Below, one piece after another: positions 1 to 7,420 of a stretch of DNA of 22,288 nt (the stretch's first letter is position 1; the number at the start of each line of letters is the position of its first letter). The DNA is from Opitutales bacterium UBA7389. GTDB lineage: Bacteria; Verrucomicrobiota; Verrucomicrobiia; Opitutales; Opitutaceae. The DNA is taken from positions 1 through 22,288 of the forward strand of contig DKNL01000153.1 in the NCBI GenBank assembly GCA_002474325.1, in the 5' to 3' direction. The notes beneath the pieces were generated by a model. It was not told the DNA's origin and did not search any database. It was given only the letters and a program-made list of their open reading frames with translations. Position numbers and translations under genes: made by a program.

Positions 1-74
1 TGCCCGGATTGGCTAGGCTCGACAATCAGCAATTTGATGGAGTTGCTGCCAATGTCTATTATACCTATCTGCAT
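1..74 (-). CDS. Ppx/GppA-type exopolyphosphatase, N-terminal fragment (runs off the window)
   Basis: Reading the minus strand from the ATG at 74 gives 24 codons before the window edge. They encode the motif IGIIDIGSNSIKLLIVE, the phosphate-1 loop of the ASKHA-fold Ppx/GppA family, which degrades polyphosphate or pppGpp in the cytoplasm. The family normally runs 300 to 500 residues, so nearly all of the gene lies outside. It starts 24 bases after the rsmI stop on the same strand, so the two are probably co-transcribed. There is no Shine-Dalgarno sequence; instead an AT-rich inverted repeat (77-96) ends two bases before the start codon. Family assignment rests on this short but distinctive motif; whether it is Ppx or GppA cannot be told. 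Confidence 0.75.
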   Translation of the reverse strand, partial: MQIGIIDIGSNSIKLLIVEPSQSG

Positions 75-76
75 CG

Positions 77-96
77 ATAGATTAAGTTGAATCTAT
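77..96 (-). repeat. AT-rich inverted repeat just upstream of the ppx-like start codon
   Basis: ATAGATT at 77-83 and AATCTAT at 90-96 are a perfect 7-bp inverted repeat with a 6-base loop. In the minus-strand mRNA the hairpin would sit between the rsmI stop codon and the ppx-like ATG at 74, two bases from the start codon. No T-tract follows it, so it is not a standard terminator. It could be a weak translational control element or chance in AT-rich DNA. Confidence 0.35.
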
Positions 97-98
97 AA

Positions 99-833
99 TC
101 AGAGGGTGAAGCTTCCGGGTGCAATTACTAGGGTGAATTCACCTTTCTTACTAGACTGCTCAAAATTGGTTTCCAGTTCGCCCAGGCTAGCCGTATGTAT
201 CGATTCGAATCGTTTTGTAATTTCTCGGCCAATGCATATGAACCTGGCTGGCCCGAGTATTTCTAGCATTTCCGAGAACAGTTTTTCAATACGATGGCAG
301 GATTCGTATACAATAATCGAATGATTCAGATCCTTATTTGATTCTAGGAATCGTCTTCGGGCGGTGCTTTTCGGAGGCAGAAAGCCGACAAATAAGAATC
401 GATCGGAAGGAAGGCCGCTGACAGAGAGCAAGGCGATGGCGGAGCAGGGGCCGGGAACGGGCACGACTGGAAAGCCTCGTTTACGACACTCGCGAGTCAA
501 TCGGAAACCGGGATCACTTAGTCCGGGCGTGCCTGCATCGGAAATTAGAGCTACCGATTTGCCCTGAGCGAGTTCTTCAGCCAGTTTTGGAGCCATCGTC
601 CGCTCGTTGTTTTCATGATAGGAAACGGTGCGATTATCGATTTCCAATTTCGAAAGCAGTTTGCCAGATACGCGTGTATCTTCGCAGGCTATCAGGAGAA
701 CCTTTTGCAAGATTGCTATGGCTCGCTCGCTAATATCCGTGAGGTTCCCGAGCGGCGTGGCCACAACATAGAGCGATCCCGGCTCGGGGTTTAGCGAGGC
801 GTTTGAGGCACTCAATCCCTCGGGCTTAGGCAT
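99..833 (-). CDS. rsmI: 16S rRNA (cytidine-1402-2'-O)-methyltransferase RsmI
   Basis: A 244-residue protein of the tetrapyrrole-methylase fold. RsmI uses SAM to 2'-O-methylate C1402 in the decoding centre of 16S rRNA. Signature blocks seen: LYVVATPLGNLTDIS at about residues 21-35, CEDTRVSGKLL at about 50-60, and the SAM loop ALISDAGTPGLSDPG at about 94-108. The protein ends right after the KGEFTLVIAP strand. E. coli RsmI is about 286 residues, so the usual small C-terminal helical extension is absent. The start at 833 gives about 18 residues before the conserved core; no Shine-Dalgarno sequence is visible. It lies 29 bases after the small lipoprotein gene and 24 bases before the ppx-like gene. 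Confidence 0.93.
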   Translation of the reverse strand: MPKPEGLSASNASLNPEPGSLYVVATPLGNLTDISERAIAILQKVLLIACEDTRVSGKLLSKLEIDNRTVSYHENNERTMAPKLAEELAQGKSVALISDAGTPGLSDPGFRLTRECRKRGFPVVPVPGPCSAIALLSVSGLPSDRFLFVGFLPPKSTARRRFLESNKDLNHSIIVYESCHRIEKLFSEMLEILGPARFICIGREITKRFESIHTASLGELETNFEQSSKKGEFTLVIAPGSFTL

Positions 834-854
834 GGGGAATCAGTACGCTGATCG

Positions 855-1306
855 TCAATTTCTTAGCGGCTGGTAGCTCCCATCCCAGGAACGCCACCTT
901 CCCAGTCTTTGGGTCGGCTCCATGGAATGGTGGACTCGTCTACTTCGGTGCAGCCGGTGAAGATAAAGTTCAAGCCGAGAATCGCGATTGCCAAGAATAG
1001 TGAGAGTAGTTTCTTCATTAGTTATAAATTTCCAATTTATTACAATATCGCCCGTTTCCGGGTGGACTTCCGTAGACTCTGGCAAGATTTGAGTGATGCT
1101 CAAGTTTTCCTTTACTTCAGTGAACTGAATATTGACTGCGAGTTTCCCGTCTCTTTGGATCTCCAGCAAATAATCCAGTCGCACGGCACTGGTGTAGCCG
1201 AGATTTATTACGACAAAGGATAATTTGGGACCAGCGGTGAGAATTTGTCCATTCTATCAGCCTGGGGCTGAATCCAGGTTTCTATAAGTATCTGAAAAAG
1301 AGACAT
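855..1306 (-). pseudogene. Interrupted hypothetical ORF (two frames joined by a -1 shift)
   Basis: From an ATG at 1306 a frame of 32 codons stops at 1208-1210. The frame one base back continues as coding-like sequence (GPKLSFVVINLGYTSA, then VNIQFTEVKENLSITQILP and PETGDIVINW) down to a stop at 855. Without the shift, the second frame has only a GTG at 1184. The distal end overlaps the lipoprotein gene in a different frame and is low-complexity and arginine-rich there, so the true coding signal probably ends near 1018. The middle faintly resembles the beta-sandwich DUF11-type repeats of surface proteins (a strand, ILP, then E..TLTI). It is either a decayed surface-protein fragment or a frameshifted small gene. 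I do not recognise a function. Confidence 0.3.
863..1018 (-). CDS. Small predicted lipoprotein (51 aa) with a PWSRP..WEGG motif
   Basis: The ATG at 1018 opens a 51-codon frame. The N-terminus is MKKLLSLFLAIAILGLNFIF, a lysine-lysine start followed by a hydrophobic stretch, and then FTGC, which fits a lipobox with the lipidated cysteine at residue 23. The mature part is only about 29 residues and contains IPWSRPKDWEGGVPGMG. I believe short lipoproteins with this kind of Pro/Trp/Gly motif recur in Verrucomicrobiota, but that is recollection, not a search. Function is unknown; it would be anchored to a membrane from the periplasmic side. It precedes rsmI by 29 bases and overlaps the 3' part of an alternative frame (see 855-1306). 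No convincing Shine-Dalgarno is present; the upstream 25 bases are very AT-rich. Confidence 0.7.
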   Translation of the reverse strand: MKKLLSLFLAIAILGLNFIFTGCTEVDESTIPWSRPKDWEGGVPGMGATSR

Positions 1307-1376
1307 TTGTTTTAGTCACCTGCGAATTTTTTAGTTATAGGATCCTCGCCCTAAGCGAGGCGATTTCCTGTTCGTA

Positions 1377-1640
1377 CTAGGTGGCTTTATCTAGGCTGAT
1401 CGAGCTAGCGTGCGGCTCGGTCATCTCTTTTTTCAGGTCAGCAAGGGCGTTTTGCAACGATTCCTCTTTATTCAGGCACATAACCAGCTCATCCGGAAAC
1501 CGGCCGTTTTCCCACTTTAATTGATTGGATCGAGCCGTAATAGTGGTGATGTTGGGGCAGGCTTTCTTAAGCGACTGGTTGGACTTTCGAGGTCGTGAGT
1601 GTAGATTATCGATCTTAGAGCTTTGCTCAATATTCGTCGA
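1377..1640 (-). pseudogene. Coding-like remnant with no start codon
   Basis: The minus strand is open from just after a TAA (1641-1643) to a TAG at 1377-1379, 88 codons. The translation reads like real protein: KIDNLHSRPRKSNQSLKKAC, then WENGRFPDELVMCLNKEESL, and a charged helical tail ALADLKKEMTEPHASS. There is no ATG, GTG or TTG near its beginning; the only Met is deep inside, at VMCLN. This fits the 3' end of a gene whose 5' part has been lost. I do not recognise the family. The 230 bases between it and pgi hold no other convincing frame. A TATAAT-like box on the minus strand at 1769-1774 is the only promoter-like element I see there. Confidence 0.3.
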
Positions 1641-1870
1641 TTACGTCGTTTAAAGTTAGGTGTTAGTTTTTAATATTCTGATGCAAGTTGTTATTTGCCA
1701 GGAGATTAAGGAATTAAAACCCGTCGGATGCGATAGGCCTGATGACTGCCAATACTGAAAGGAAATTCATTATAGAATAGGGGCTCAAACGCCTAATGAG
1801 TGAGTTCGGATAGGAACTTGTGTCGAAAAGGCAATAACGCGTCTATTTCGGACGGAGATCCGCTAAAAGC

Positions 1871-3451
1871 TCATTTCGAGATAGAGAACGTTGAACGGTA
1901 CCAGATTTCGCTGCGGGATTTCGCGATTCCCTTTTTACCGTTGGCGACCAAATGATTTGCTAGTTTGTAAACTAGCTCCGCTTTTTCTGGCTGGCCGATT
2001 CGAGTTGCGAGCGAAGGGGCATCCAATGCCTCTCCATCTGCTCTGTTCAATGCCTTCATAATTTCGAGGCTGAGATCAATCGCTTTGCCCGCAGCCTTTT
2101 TGCCTGCTTCGACGCCAGGCTGGTTATAGGCGTTTATTCCGATGAGTGCGGCGTAGAGACCAACAGCGCGTTCATAGAGAGCGATCAATCCTGAAATCGA
2201 TTCGGTCGAGATGCGTTCTGTGGTAATCGTGATCGAATTCCGGTCTTTTTCGCTCAGTGCGTCGCGAGTACCCATGTAGAAGCCGTGCAAATAGTCGCCT
2301 GAAGTTACGCCGTCCTCGACATCGATGGATTCCCCGTTCCGATCTTCCAGTACCTCGATGAAAGTAACGAAGAAATTGGATACACCATCCCGCAACTGCT
2401 GAACGTAAGCGTGCTGATCGGTTGAACCTTTATTTCCGTAGACGGCAATACCTTGGTTAACGACATGACCGTCAAGATCCCTCTCTTTGCCGAGGCTCTC
2501 CATAATAAGCTGCTGGAGGTATCGAGAAAAGAGCAATAGACGGTCTTTGTACGGAAGAACGACCATATCCTTCGCGCCTGATCCGTTCGTTTCCTTGTGC
2601 CAACCCAAGGCAAGCAAAGCCGATGGGTTTTCCTTAATTTGGTTTTTCCTTGTGATGGCGTCCATTGATCGGGCTCCTGCTAGAAGCGCGTCTATATCGA
2701 TGCCCTGAACGGCTGCTGGGACGAGGCCGACGGGTCCTAGTACGGATGTGCGCCCTCCGACCCAATCCCACATGGGAAAGCGTTCTATCCAGTTTTCGGC
2801 CTGAGCGGTTTGGTCGAGCTTACTGCCTACTCCGGTAATGGCGACAGCATGATCCGAGAAGGCGAAACCAGCCTTTTCATAGGCGGCCTTCGCTTCCAGC
2901 ATGCCGTTTCGAGTTTCTGCAGTTCCTCCTGATTTGGAGACGACCAGGCAAAGCGTACGTCCAAGGTTGTCGCCGATGACCTCGAGCGTGAGATCGATTC
3001 CATCTGGATCGGTGTTGTCAAAAAAGTGGATACGGGCTTTGTCCGAACTTGGGTTTTCTAGGGCATGGGCTATAAACTGGGGGCCTAGGGCGGAACCTCC
3101 GATACCGATAACCAGGACGTCCGTAAAAACGCCTTGGCTTCCTGAAAGTTCTCCTGAATGAACGCGAGCAGCGAATTGCCCGATGCGTTCGACCGTTGAT
3201 GCGATTTCCTCAGAAATCTCGGGGCTGGGAGCCTTATCCGGGTCGCGAAGCCAGTAGTGGCCTACCATGCGCTCTTCATCTGGATTGGCTATCGCTCCCT
3301 TTTCGAGGGCATCCATGTGCGCGAAGGCCTTCTCGAAATTGCTTTCTAAATTCTCAAAGTCCGACTCGGTTAATTCGGTTCGGCTTAAGTCGATATTCAG
3401 GTTCGCTTCAGGAAAATCGAAGGCGAATTGGGTGTAGCGTTCCCAAGTCAT
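1871..3451 (-). CDS. pgi: Glucose-6-phosphate isomerase
   Basis: A 526-residue cytoplasmic enzyme that interconverts glucose-6-phosphate and fructose-6-phosphate in glycolysis and gluconeogenesis. It has the phosphosugar-isomerase fold: VIGIGGSALGPQF at about 114-126, the phosphate-binding loop VSKSGGTAETR at 171-181, and GGRTSVLG at 232-239. Catalytic candidates are Glu318 (in MESLGKERDLDG), His347 (in GSTDQHAYVQQLRDG, the second PGI signature) and Lys451 (GVEAGKKAAG). Length is normal for the 520-560-residue bacterial class. It begins 25 bases after the ilvD stop on the same strand, so it is probably in one transcript with ilvD. No Shine-Dalgarno precedes the ATG. Confidence 0.97.
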   Translation of the reverse strand: MTWERYTQFAFDFPEANLNIDLSRTELTESDFENLESNFEKAFAHMDALEKGAIANPDEERMVGHYWLRDPDKAPSPEISEEIASTVERIGQFAARVHSGELSGSQGVFTDVLVIGIGGSALGPQFIAHALENPSSDKARIHFFDNTDPDGIDLTLEVIGDNLGRTLCLVVSKSGGTAETRNGMLEAKAAYEKAGFAFSDHAVAITGVGSKLDQTAQAENWIERFPMWDWVGGRTSVLGPVGLVPAAVQGIDIDALLAGARSMDAITRKNQIKENPSALLALGWHKETNGSGAKDMVVLPYKDRLLLFSRYLQQLIMESLGKERDLDGHVVNQGIAVYGNKGSTDQHAYVQQLRDGVSNFFVTFIEVLEDRNGESIDVEDGVTSGDYLHGFYMGTRDALSEKDRNSITITTERISTESISGLIALYERAVGLYAALIGINAYNQPGVEAGKKAAGKAIDLSLEIMKALNRADGEALDAPSLATRIGQPEKAELVYKLANHLVANGKKGIAKSRSEIWYRSTFSISK

Positions 3452-3476
3452 AGTGAAGTTAGCGGTTGGAAATGGA

Positions 3477-5168
3477 CTATTTGTCGGTGACTGCTCCTTC
3501 GGAAGCGGATGCTACCAGTTTAGCATATTTGCCGAGGACCCCTCTGGTTTCCCCAGGCCCTTTGGGCTCGTAAGCAGCCATTCGGCTTTCGTATTCAGAA
3601 TCTCGGATATTGAGAGAGATCGTATTCTTCACCGCGTCGATTTCAATCTCGTCACCAGATTGAACGATGCCAATCGGACCTCCGCATGCGGCCTCTGGAG
3701 TGATATGGCCAACATCGAATCCATGACTTCCTCCAGAAAATCGCCCGTCGGTGATGAGAGCTACGTCATTGATCAGTCCTCGTCCTGCAACTGCGGACGT
3801 TGGCGATAGCATTTCCCGCATGCCTGGTCCGCCTACGGGGCCTTCGTTGCGTATGACCACTACATCGCCCTTGACCACATCCCCGCGCAGAATTCCTTGG
3901 AGAGCCTCTTCCTCGCCTTCGTAGACTTTTGCCGTTCCTTTGAAGTAGACCCCTTCTTTACCGGTGATCTTTCCGATGCCTCCAGTAGGGGCAAGATTAC
4001 CTTTCAATACTCGCAAATGGCTCGTCTCCTTGATGGGGTCGTCCCAGTCGTGCACTATTTCCTGATCCTTTGGGTATGGTCCGACGACGTTCAGGTTTTC
4101 CGCGATAGTCTTACCCGTAACGGTCAAACAATCGGGGTGCAGCATACCGCGATCAAGTAGCAGCTTCATCATAGGTTGGATTCCGCCGATCCGGATCAAG
4201 TGCGACATATTGTACTTCCCGAATGGCTTTACGTCGCAGAGAAGAGGCACTTTCTCCCCGAGGCGCTCGAAATCGTCTATGGTGATGTCGATATCGGCGC
4301 AATGAGCTATGGCTAGCAGGTGGAGCACGATATTTGTGGATCCTCCCAGCGCTATGCAGGTGGTGATAGCATTCTCAAATGACTTCCGCGAAAGAATGTC
4401 GCTGGGACGTATATTCTGTTCCACCAATCGTTGCACTGCCTTCCCGGCATTATAGCAATCATCCCGCTTTTCGTTGCTAATCGCTAGTTGGGCACTGCTT
4501 CCTGGTAGACTCATGCCGAGAACTTCGATTGCGCTCGCCATAGAATTGGCAGTATACATGCCGCCGCAGGAACCAGCGCCGGGAATGGCACAAGACTCAA
4601 TTTCCTTAAGCTCTTTGTCATTGATATCGCCACGGGCATGGCGTCCAACCGCCTCGTAAACGCTGACAATGTCGACCGGCTTTTCTCGGTGAATTCCAGG
4701 CAATATGCTACCGCCGTAGACGAAGACTGCAGGTCGATCGAGACGAGCAATAGCCATCATGCAACCAGGCATGTTTTTGTCGCATCCACCGATGGCGACG
4801 AGTCCGTCCATGCCTTCTCCAGCTACGACGGTTTCGATGCTATCGGCAATGACTTCCCGGGAAACCAGGCTGTAGCGCATGCCTTTGGTGCCCATGCTGA
4901 TCCCATCGGAAATAGTGATAGTGCTAAAATTTACAGATTTGCCCCCGGCATCATTGGCTCCCCGGGTCGCATGGGTAGCGAGCTCGTCAATGTGCATGTT
5001 GCAAGGCGTCAGGTCGCTTCCGGTCGAGGCGATCGCAATCTGTGGCTTAGCGAAGTCTTCATCGGAAAATCCGACCGCTCGCAGCATGGACCGAGCCCCG
5101 GCCCTATCGTTTCCGTCTACGACCACTGATGAATAGGGCCTGCGGGATGTGTCTTTTTCAGTACTCAC
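3477..5168 (-). CDS. ilvD: Dihydroxy-acid dehydratase
   Basis: A 563-residue iron-sulfur enzyme that dehydrates 2,3-dihydroxy-isovalerate and 2,3-dihydroxy-3-methylvalerate to the 2-oxo acids of valine and isoleucine synthesis. The three conserved cluster cysteines are visible: Cys56 in DLTPCNMHIDEL, Cys129 in GGCDKNMPGCMMA and Cys201 in GAGSCGGMYTANSMA. The C-terminal signature TDGRFSGGSHGFDVGHITPEA is intact. The start is a GTG at 5168, preceded directly by an in-frame TAA; the next Met is 28 codons in and would cut the conserved N-terminus, so GTG is the best choice. It is divergent from scpB across 171 bases that contain a perfect inverted repeat. pgi follows 25 bases downstream, an unusual partner since no other ilv genes are adjacent. 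Confidence 0.97.
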   Translation of the reverse strand: MSTEKDTSRRPYSSVVVDGNDRAGARSMLRAVGFSDEDFAKPQIAIASTGSDLTPCNMHIDELATHATRGANDAGGKSVNFSTITISDGISMGTKGMRYSLVSREVIADSIETVVAGEGMDGLVAIGGCDKNMPGCMMAIARLDRPAVFVYGGSILPGIHREKPVDIVSVYEAVGRHARGDINDKELKEIESCAIPGAGSCGGMYTANSMASAIEVLGMSLPGSSAQLAISNEKRDDCYNAGKAVQRLVEQNIRPSDILSRKSFENAITTCIALGGSTNIVLHLLAIAHCADIDITIDDFERLGEKVPLLCDVKPFGKYNMSHLIRIGGIQPMMKLLLDRGMLHPDCLTVTGKTIAENLNVVGPYPKDQEIVHDWDDPIKETSHLRVLKGNLAPTGGIGKITGKEGVYFKGTAKVYEGEEEALQGILRGDVVKGDVVVIRNEGPVGGPGMREMLSPTSAVAGRGLINDVALITDGRFSGGSHGFDVGHITPEAACGGPIGIVQSGDEIEIDAVKNTISLNIRDSEYESRMAAYEPKGPGETRGVLGKYAKLVASASEGAVTDK

Positions 5169-5204
5169 TTATTTTCTTGTACGCTAGAATGTTGCCTTGC
5201 TTTT

Positions 5205-5241
5205 CCAATCAGACCGAGCGGGATTGTTCCTTCCTGATTGG
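5205..5241. promoter_or_regulatory. Perfect 8-bp inverted repeat in the ilvD/scpB divergent region
   Basis: CCAATCAG at 5205-5212 and CTGATTGG at 5234-5241 are exact reverse complements separated by 21 bases, with half-site centres 29 bases apart, near three helical turns. It sits 37 bases upstream of the ilvD GTG and about 100 bases upstream of the scpB ATG, where promoters of both genes are expected. This is consistent with a two-site operator or a long-loop hairpin. No known regulator consensus is recognised, and no strong -35/-10 pair could be placed confidently. Confidence 0.35.
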
Positions 5242-5339
5242 TCCATTTTGAAAAAAGAGACCCTTTACAACAGAGCTTTTCCTTGCGATCAAGTCATTCC
5301 CCGCGGCGAATCGCGCCTTTTTTGAATCAGAACTATTTA

Positions 5340-6167
5340 ATGGCATTCAGCTTAGACAGAGTATTGAAAGCGCTCCTTTTCGGCGCGTCGGGTCCGCTTT
5401 GCGTTAAAGATATCCAAAAAGTTTTTACTAAATTCCATGAGCAGGCGGAATTGCTGCCGGAAATGGAGTCCGCTGCGCTGGAAGACGAAGAGGATAATAG
5501 TGTCGAGCAACCTTTCCTGGAGGCGGATGGTATGCCTACATCCGAGGTGCCATCGTTGGTAACTGCAGGACAAATTCGGGAGTCAATTGATCGAATCGCG
5601 GCCGAACTCGAAGATCGCAAAGAGGTTTATCGTCTGGTGGAGCGTCACAATGGTTGGACATTCGTTTCCGCTCCCGCTGTGGGCGAGTGGATACGCTTGC
5701 TCAGGGACGAACCGAGACCTTTGAAGTTGACGCAGTCAGCCCTAGAGACGATGGCCGTTATCGCTTATCGGCAGCCAGTTATCCGCTCGGAAGTAGAGAA
5801 GATTCGGGGCGTATCGATCGACAACGCATTGAGCCGATTGCTCGAAAGGGATCTCATTCAAATAGTTGGCAGGGCGAATCTGCCCGGTCGACCAATTCAG
5901 TACGGGACGAGCGAAGCCTTTTTGGAATTCGTGGGAGTTCGCACGATTGAAGAGCTTCCTTCTTCGGATATCCTCTCACCACGCCAGATCGATGAGTGGC
6001 TACACGAAGTTTCTAATCACGGCAAAGTGACGGAAAAAGAGATGGGCCTCCCTGAAGGTGAACGGAATGAGGGAGATGAAACGGATCCCGATGCGGACGA
6101 TGAGACTTCCCAATCCGATACGGATGTCGAGGCGTCTGATGAAGATGAAAATCGGGCAGCAGTCTAG
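5340..6167 (+). CDS. scpB: Segregation and condensation protein B
   Basis: 275 residues from the ATG at 5340; the frame is open upstream to a TTG at 5238, but homology only begins at MAFSLDRVLKALLFGASGPL. ScpB forms winged-helix dimers that bind ScpA and with SMC make the bacterial condensin. The family core LKLTQSALETMAVIAYRQP and the following IRSEVEKIRGV block lie at about 128-158. Typical ScpB is 180-200 residues. The extra length comes from an acidic insertion at about 33-75 inside the first winged helix and a strongly acidic Asp/Glu-rich tail from about 240. There is no scpA beside it. It sits 3 bases before pheA, so the two are probably co-transcribed. Confidence 0.92.
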   Translation: MAFSLDRVLKALLFGASGPLCVKDIQKVFTKFHEQAELLPEMESAALEDEEDNSVEQPFLEADGMPTSEVPSLVTAGQIRESIDRIAAELEDRKEVYRLVERHNGWTFVSAPAVGEWIRLLRDEPRPLKLTQSALETMAVIAYRQPVIRSEVEKIRGVSIDNALSRLLERDLIQIVGRANLPGRPIQYGTSEAFLEFVGVRTIEELPSSDILSPRQIDEWLHEVSNHGKVTEKEMGLPEGERNEGDETDPDADDETSQSDTDVEASDEDENRAAV

Positions 6168-6170
6168 TTC

Positions 6171-7241
6171 ATGAGCCTGGACGATCAGAGGAAGCGGATA
6201 GACGAACTGGACGAACAGATCCTGCAGTTTCTCAATGAGCGGGTTCGCTGCGCGGCGGAGATCGGCCGGATCAAACGAGAGAAGGGCGGGGAAATTTATG
6301 TCGCTAGCCGGGAAGAACAGGTTCTCAAGAAATTGGAAGCCTTAAATCAGGGGCCCTTAGACAACGCAGCAATTCGGGCGATTTATCGTGAAGTCATGTC
6401 GGCCGCTATAGCCCTGGAGAAACCGATGTTGATTGCCTATCTTGGCCCGGAAGCAACCTTTACTCATCAAGCGGCGGTGAAAAAATTCGGCCAGAGTATC
6501 GACTATTTAGCGACACCTGCGATTCCAGACGTTTTTCATACAGTAGCGAAAGGAGAGGCTGACTACGGTGTGATTCCCATTGAGAACTCTACCGGTGGCT
6601 CAGTGCTTGATTCGATGGACATGTTCTTCGATTCGGAGGTAAAGATCTGTGCTCAGATTTATCTGACCATAACCCAGAACCTAATCTCTCGATCCCCAAT
6701 AGAAGAGATCAAGAAAGTCTACTCGAAGGACCAGGGGATCCTGCAATGCCGTGATTGGCTGCACGCTCACATGCCTAAGGCTTCGCTCCACAATTGCGAA
6801 AGCACGACAAAGGCGGTCAAGATTGCCTCGGAAAATCCCGATTGCGCGGCGATCGCCAGTTCGTTGGCGGCAGACTTGTATGGCGTGCCGGTTGTTGAAG
6901 CCAATATCCAGGATCGTTCGGATAACTCGACAAGATTTCTAGTTATCGGCAAGCAGTCGAGCGGCTATATACCGGAAATGAAGTACAAGAGTAGCTTTCT
7001 GGTGTCCATAAAAGATGAAGTCGGCGCACTAGAGAACGCCTTGATGGTATTCGCGAAAAGGGGACTAAATTTGAGCAAGATCGAGTCGCGGCCGAGCGGC
7101 AAAATCGCGTGGGAATACTGCTTCTTTGTCGACGTAAATGGTCACTACGAAGAAAAGTCTGTCGCGGAAGCGGTATCGGAATTGAAGGGGGCCTGCCCAT
7201 TCGTCAAATGGCTGGGCAGCTATCCGGATACGAGGAGTTGA
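6171..7241 (+). CDS. pheA: Bifunctional chorismate mutase / prephenate dehydratase (P-protein)
   Basis: 356 residues in the classical order. An AroQ-type chorismate mutase helix bundle spans about 1-83 (RKRIDELDEQILQFLNERVR), prephenate dehydratase about 86-262, and a C-terminal ACT domain about 273-350. The dehydratase has ENSTGGSV at 138-145 and the catalytic TRF at 254-256. The ACT domain holds GALENAL and ESRP (305-308), the phenylalanine-binding motifs, so feedback inhibition by phenylalanine is expected. It converts chorismate to phenylpyruvate for phenylalanine synthesis. Only 3 bases separate it from the scpB stop, which suggests a shared transcript or translational coupling; no Shine-Dalgarno is visible. 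The mutase domain shows the AroQ-beta type arrangement common outside enterics. Confidence 0.96.
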   Translation: MSLDDQRKRIDELDEQILQFLNERVRCAAEIGRIKREKGGEIYVASREEQVLKKLEALNQGPLDNAAIRAIYREVMSAAIALEKPMLIAYLGPEATFTHQAAVKKFGQSIDYLATPAIPDVFHTVAKGEADYGVIPIENSTGGSVLDSMDMFFDSEVKICAQIYLTITQNLISRSPIEEIKKVYSKDQGILQCRDWLHAHMPKASLHNCESTTKAVKIASENPDCAAIASSLAADLYGVPVVEANIQDRSDNSTRFLVIGKQSSGYIPEMKYKSSFLVSIKDEVGALENALMVFAKRGLNLSKIESRPSGKIAWEYCFFVDVNGHYEEKSVAEAVSELKGACPFVKWLGSYPDTRS

Positions 7242-7303
7242 CGCTCGATTTAGTACGTCGGCATCGATTAGTGCGATACCACTTGATGATTTTTGGTAAA
7301 TCC

Positions 7304-7319
7304 GTATTAATTCTAATAC
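7304..7319. repeat. Short AT-rich palindrome in the pheA/sucB convergent gap
   Basis: GTATTA, a 4-base spacer, then TAATAC form a perfect 6-bp inverted repeat 62 bases after the pheA stop. The stem is AT-rich and has no T-tract, so it would be a poor terminator. It may be chance. Confidence 0.2.
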
Positions 7320-7370
7320 AGGGCTTTCGCTTGCAAAGGGTAGCGTGTGTTAGGTGCTGAATTCCATTCG

Positions 7371-7393
7371 GGGTATGGCGCAAACGCCAGCCC
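7371..7393. terminator. Possible bidirectional terminator hairpin between pheA and sucB
   Basis: TGGCG (7376-7380), a CAAA loop and CGCCA (7385-7389) make a perfect 5-bp GC-rich stem, extended by GGG (7371-7373) and CCC (7391-7393) across a small asymmetric bulge. It lies in the 179-base gap between two convergent genes, where a terminator is expected. The following bases are only mildly T-rich (TATGTTT) on the plus strand, so it is a weak intrinsic candidate. Confidence 0.35.
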
Positions 7394-7420
7394 TATGTTT
7401 CGGCAATGCTTGACTCGTTC

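Noticed and set aside
1344..1360. CCTCGC-CCTAA-GCGAGG hairpin considered as a terminator
   Set aside because: A good 6-bp stem, but no T-tract follows in either direction on the expected transcript; left as an unexplained stem-loop.
4638..5129. 163-codon plus frame within ilvD
   Set aside because: Lies opposite the conserved N-terminal half of ilvD with its cysteine motifs; no domain signature, so antisense shadow.
5238..5339. Upstream extension of scpB to a TTG at 5238
   Set aside because: The extra 34 residues show no homology-like features and would overlap the inverted repeat; ScpB similarity begins at the ATG at 5340.
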